This document shows positions 63,440 through 64,000 of a stretch of DNA of 64,000 bases, one piece after another. The stretch spans positions 832,145-896,144 of the forward strand of contig CACVBU010000250.1 of assembly GCA_902728285.1 (NCBI GenBank), written 5' to 3'. The translations under genes were made by a program, and so were the position numbers. The stretch's first letter is position 1, and the number at the start of each line of letters is the position of its first letter. The notes beneath the pieces are model-generated. The model saw nothing but the letters and a program-made list of their open reading frames with translations, searched no databases and was not told the DNA's origin. This DNA comes from Clytia hemisphaerica (lineage: Eukaryota > Cnidaria > Hydrozoa > Leptothecata > Clytiidae).

Positions 63440-64000
63440 ACAGTATGTGGCCCCCAAAACGGCGATCAAATTTGAAATTTCTCTCAAATCTAGAGGAAAA
63501 GAGATTTTACAAAAATTTTTGCTGCATGAAAACCTTTAACATCTCTACTTTATTTCCTGAAAGTTCTTTTTTTAAATTTTCAATTTCAACAATATTTTTC
63601 AATCGCTTAAAGATAGGTAGCTTTTTTCTAATGGCCCCCAAAACGGAGGTTTGAAATTTTAGCGATTTCTCGAGATATCTTTAAGATATGAATACAAAAT
63701 TTTGACCATAGTTTTGAAATATGATTTAGAGGGTTTTGGGCATAAATTATTTGATAACATTTTTTACAGTATACCCCTGGTTGTCAAAATGCAGGTTTGG
63801 GGCCCCAAAACGGAGGTGTAGCTTAAAATCAAATTATTAAGCCCAGTGGTAATAGAAGGGAAAAACTATGAACATATTTGTGTTTTCCCTTAAATTTACG
63901 ACCCGATAGATGTAAAGTTTATGATTTTTATGAAATATTTCAAGATTTTCGATATTGCAAGTCCAAACTGAAAATTTAGAAATTTTCAAAATGACGATTT
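63440..64000. repeat. Degenerate tandem repeat with CCCCAAAACGGAGG words
   Basis: GGCCCCCAAAACGGCG at 63449, GGCCCCCAAAACGGAGG at 63632 and GGGCCCCAAAACGGAGG at 63801 are spaced about 180 and 170 bases apart, each followed by TTGAAATTT- or TTAAAATC-like text. It may be a satellite of about 175 bp that runs out of the window. The open frame at 63358-63654 is not supported. Confidence 0.5.

Noticed and set aside
1-64000. tRNA, rRNA or other structured RNA genes
   Set aside because: No cloverleaf with A and B box sequences and no rRNA-like segment was noticed; a covariance-model scan would be needed for a firm negative.

Overview
The window is AT-rich nuclear DNA of a multicellular eukaryote. 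It has no operons or ribosome binding sites. Its real genes are chains of short exons bounded by GT-AG introns, and most of the rest is transposon debris. DIRS, ISL2EU, Tc1-like, R2/NeSL-like and RRM-type LINE pieces, together with SET, zinc-finger-recombinase and SWIM-YqaJ protein families, fit an invertebrate animal. A cnidarian is my best guess, from recalled similarity only.

Layout. At 0-5 kb there is a fold-back element, a satellite of about 170 bp units and non-coding DNA. At 5.4-9.4 kb (minus) lies a DIRS-type retrotransposon with long open frames for gag, RT/RNase H/methylase-like and tyrosine recombinase; the recombinase end is cut off. At 11-13.6 kb (minus) is a five-exon unrecognised gene. 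At 14.5-17.6 kb (minus) is a multi-exon protein kinase gene, broken by a stop, a frameshift and a palindromic element in the kinase hinge. At 18.5-20.3 kb (plus) is the N-terminal part of a transposon-type zinc-finger protein. At 20.6-23.3 kb (plus) is a SET-domain gene, and about 200 bp further on (23.5-34.3 kb, plus) a large gene with a 7-residue repeat exon, C2H2-like fingers, a tyrosine-recombinase fold, acidic linkers and a Myb/SANT-like end. At 36-39 kb are tandem repeats and the C-terminal half of another transposon-type protein.

From 39 to 63.5 kb the DNA is a mosaic of repeated blocks: two 5' halves of the same LINE (RRM-type ORF1 plus APE endonuclease), two 3' ends of an R2/NeSL-like LINE, three or four copies of a block of about 0.7 kb with PHD-like remnants, and a Tc1-like transposase piece that sits in only one of the copies. 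Embedded in it are a BEN-like host gene remnant, a SAP-SWIM-YqaJ nuclease gene (49.9-51.9 kb), the 5' end of another host gene (53.4-54.1 kb) and a THAP/DDE ISL2EU transposase (55-56.4 kb).

Almost every coding unit carries one to three stops or single-base frame changes, several beside homopolymers. Either nearly everything is decaying or the assembly has indel errors; this cannot be settled from the sequence alone. Exon joins were worked out by hand from splice sites and reading phase. Family names come from recalled motifs, with no database search.
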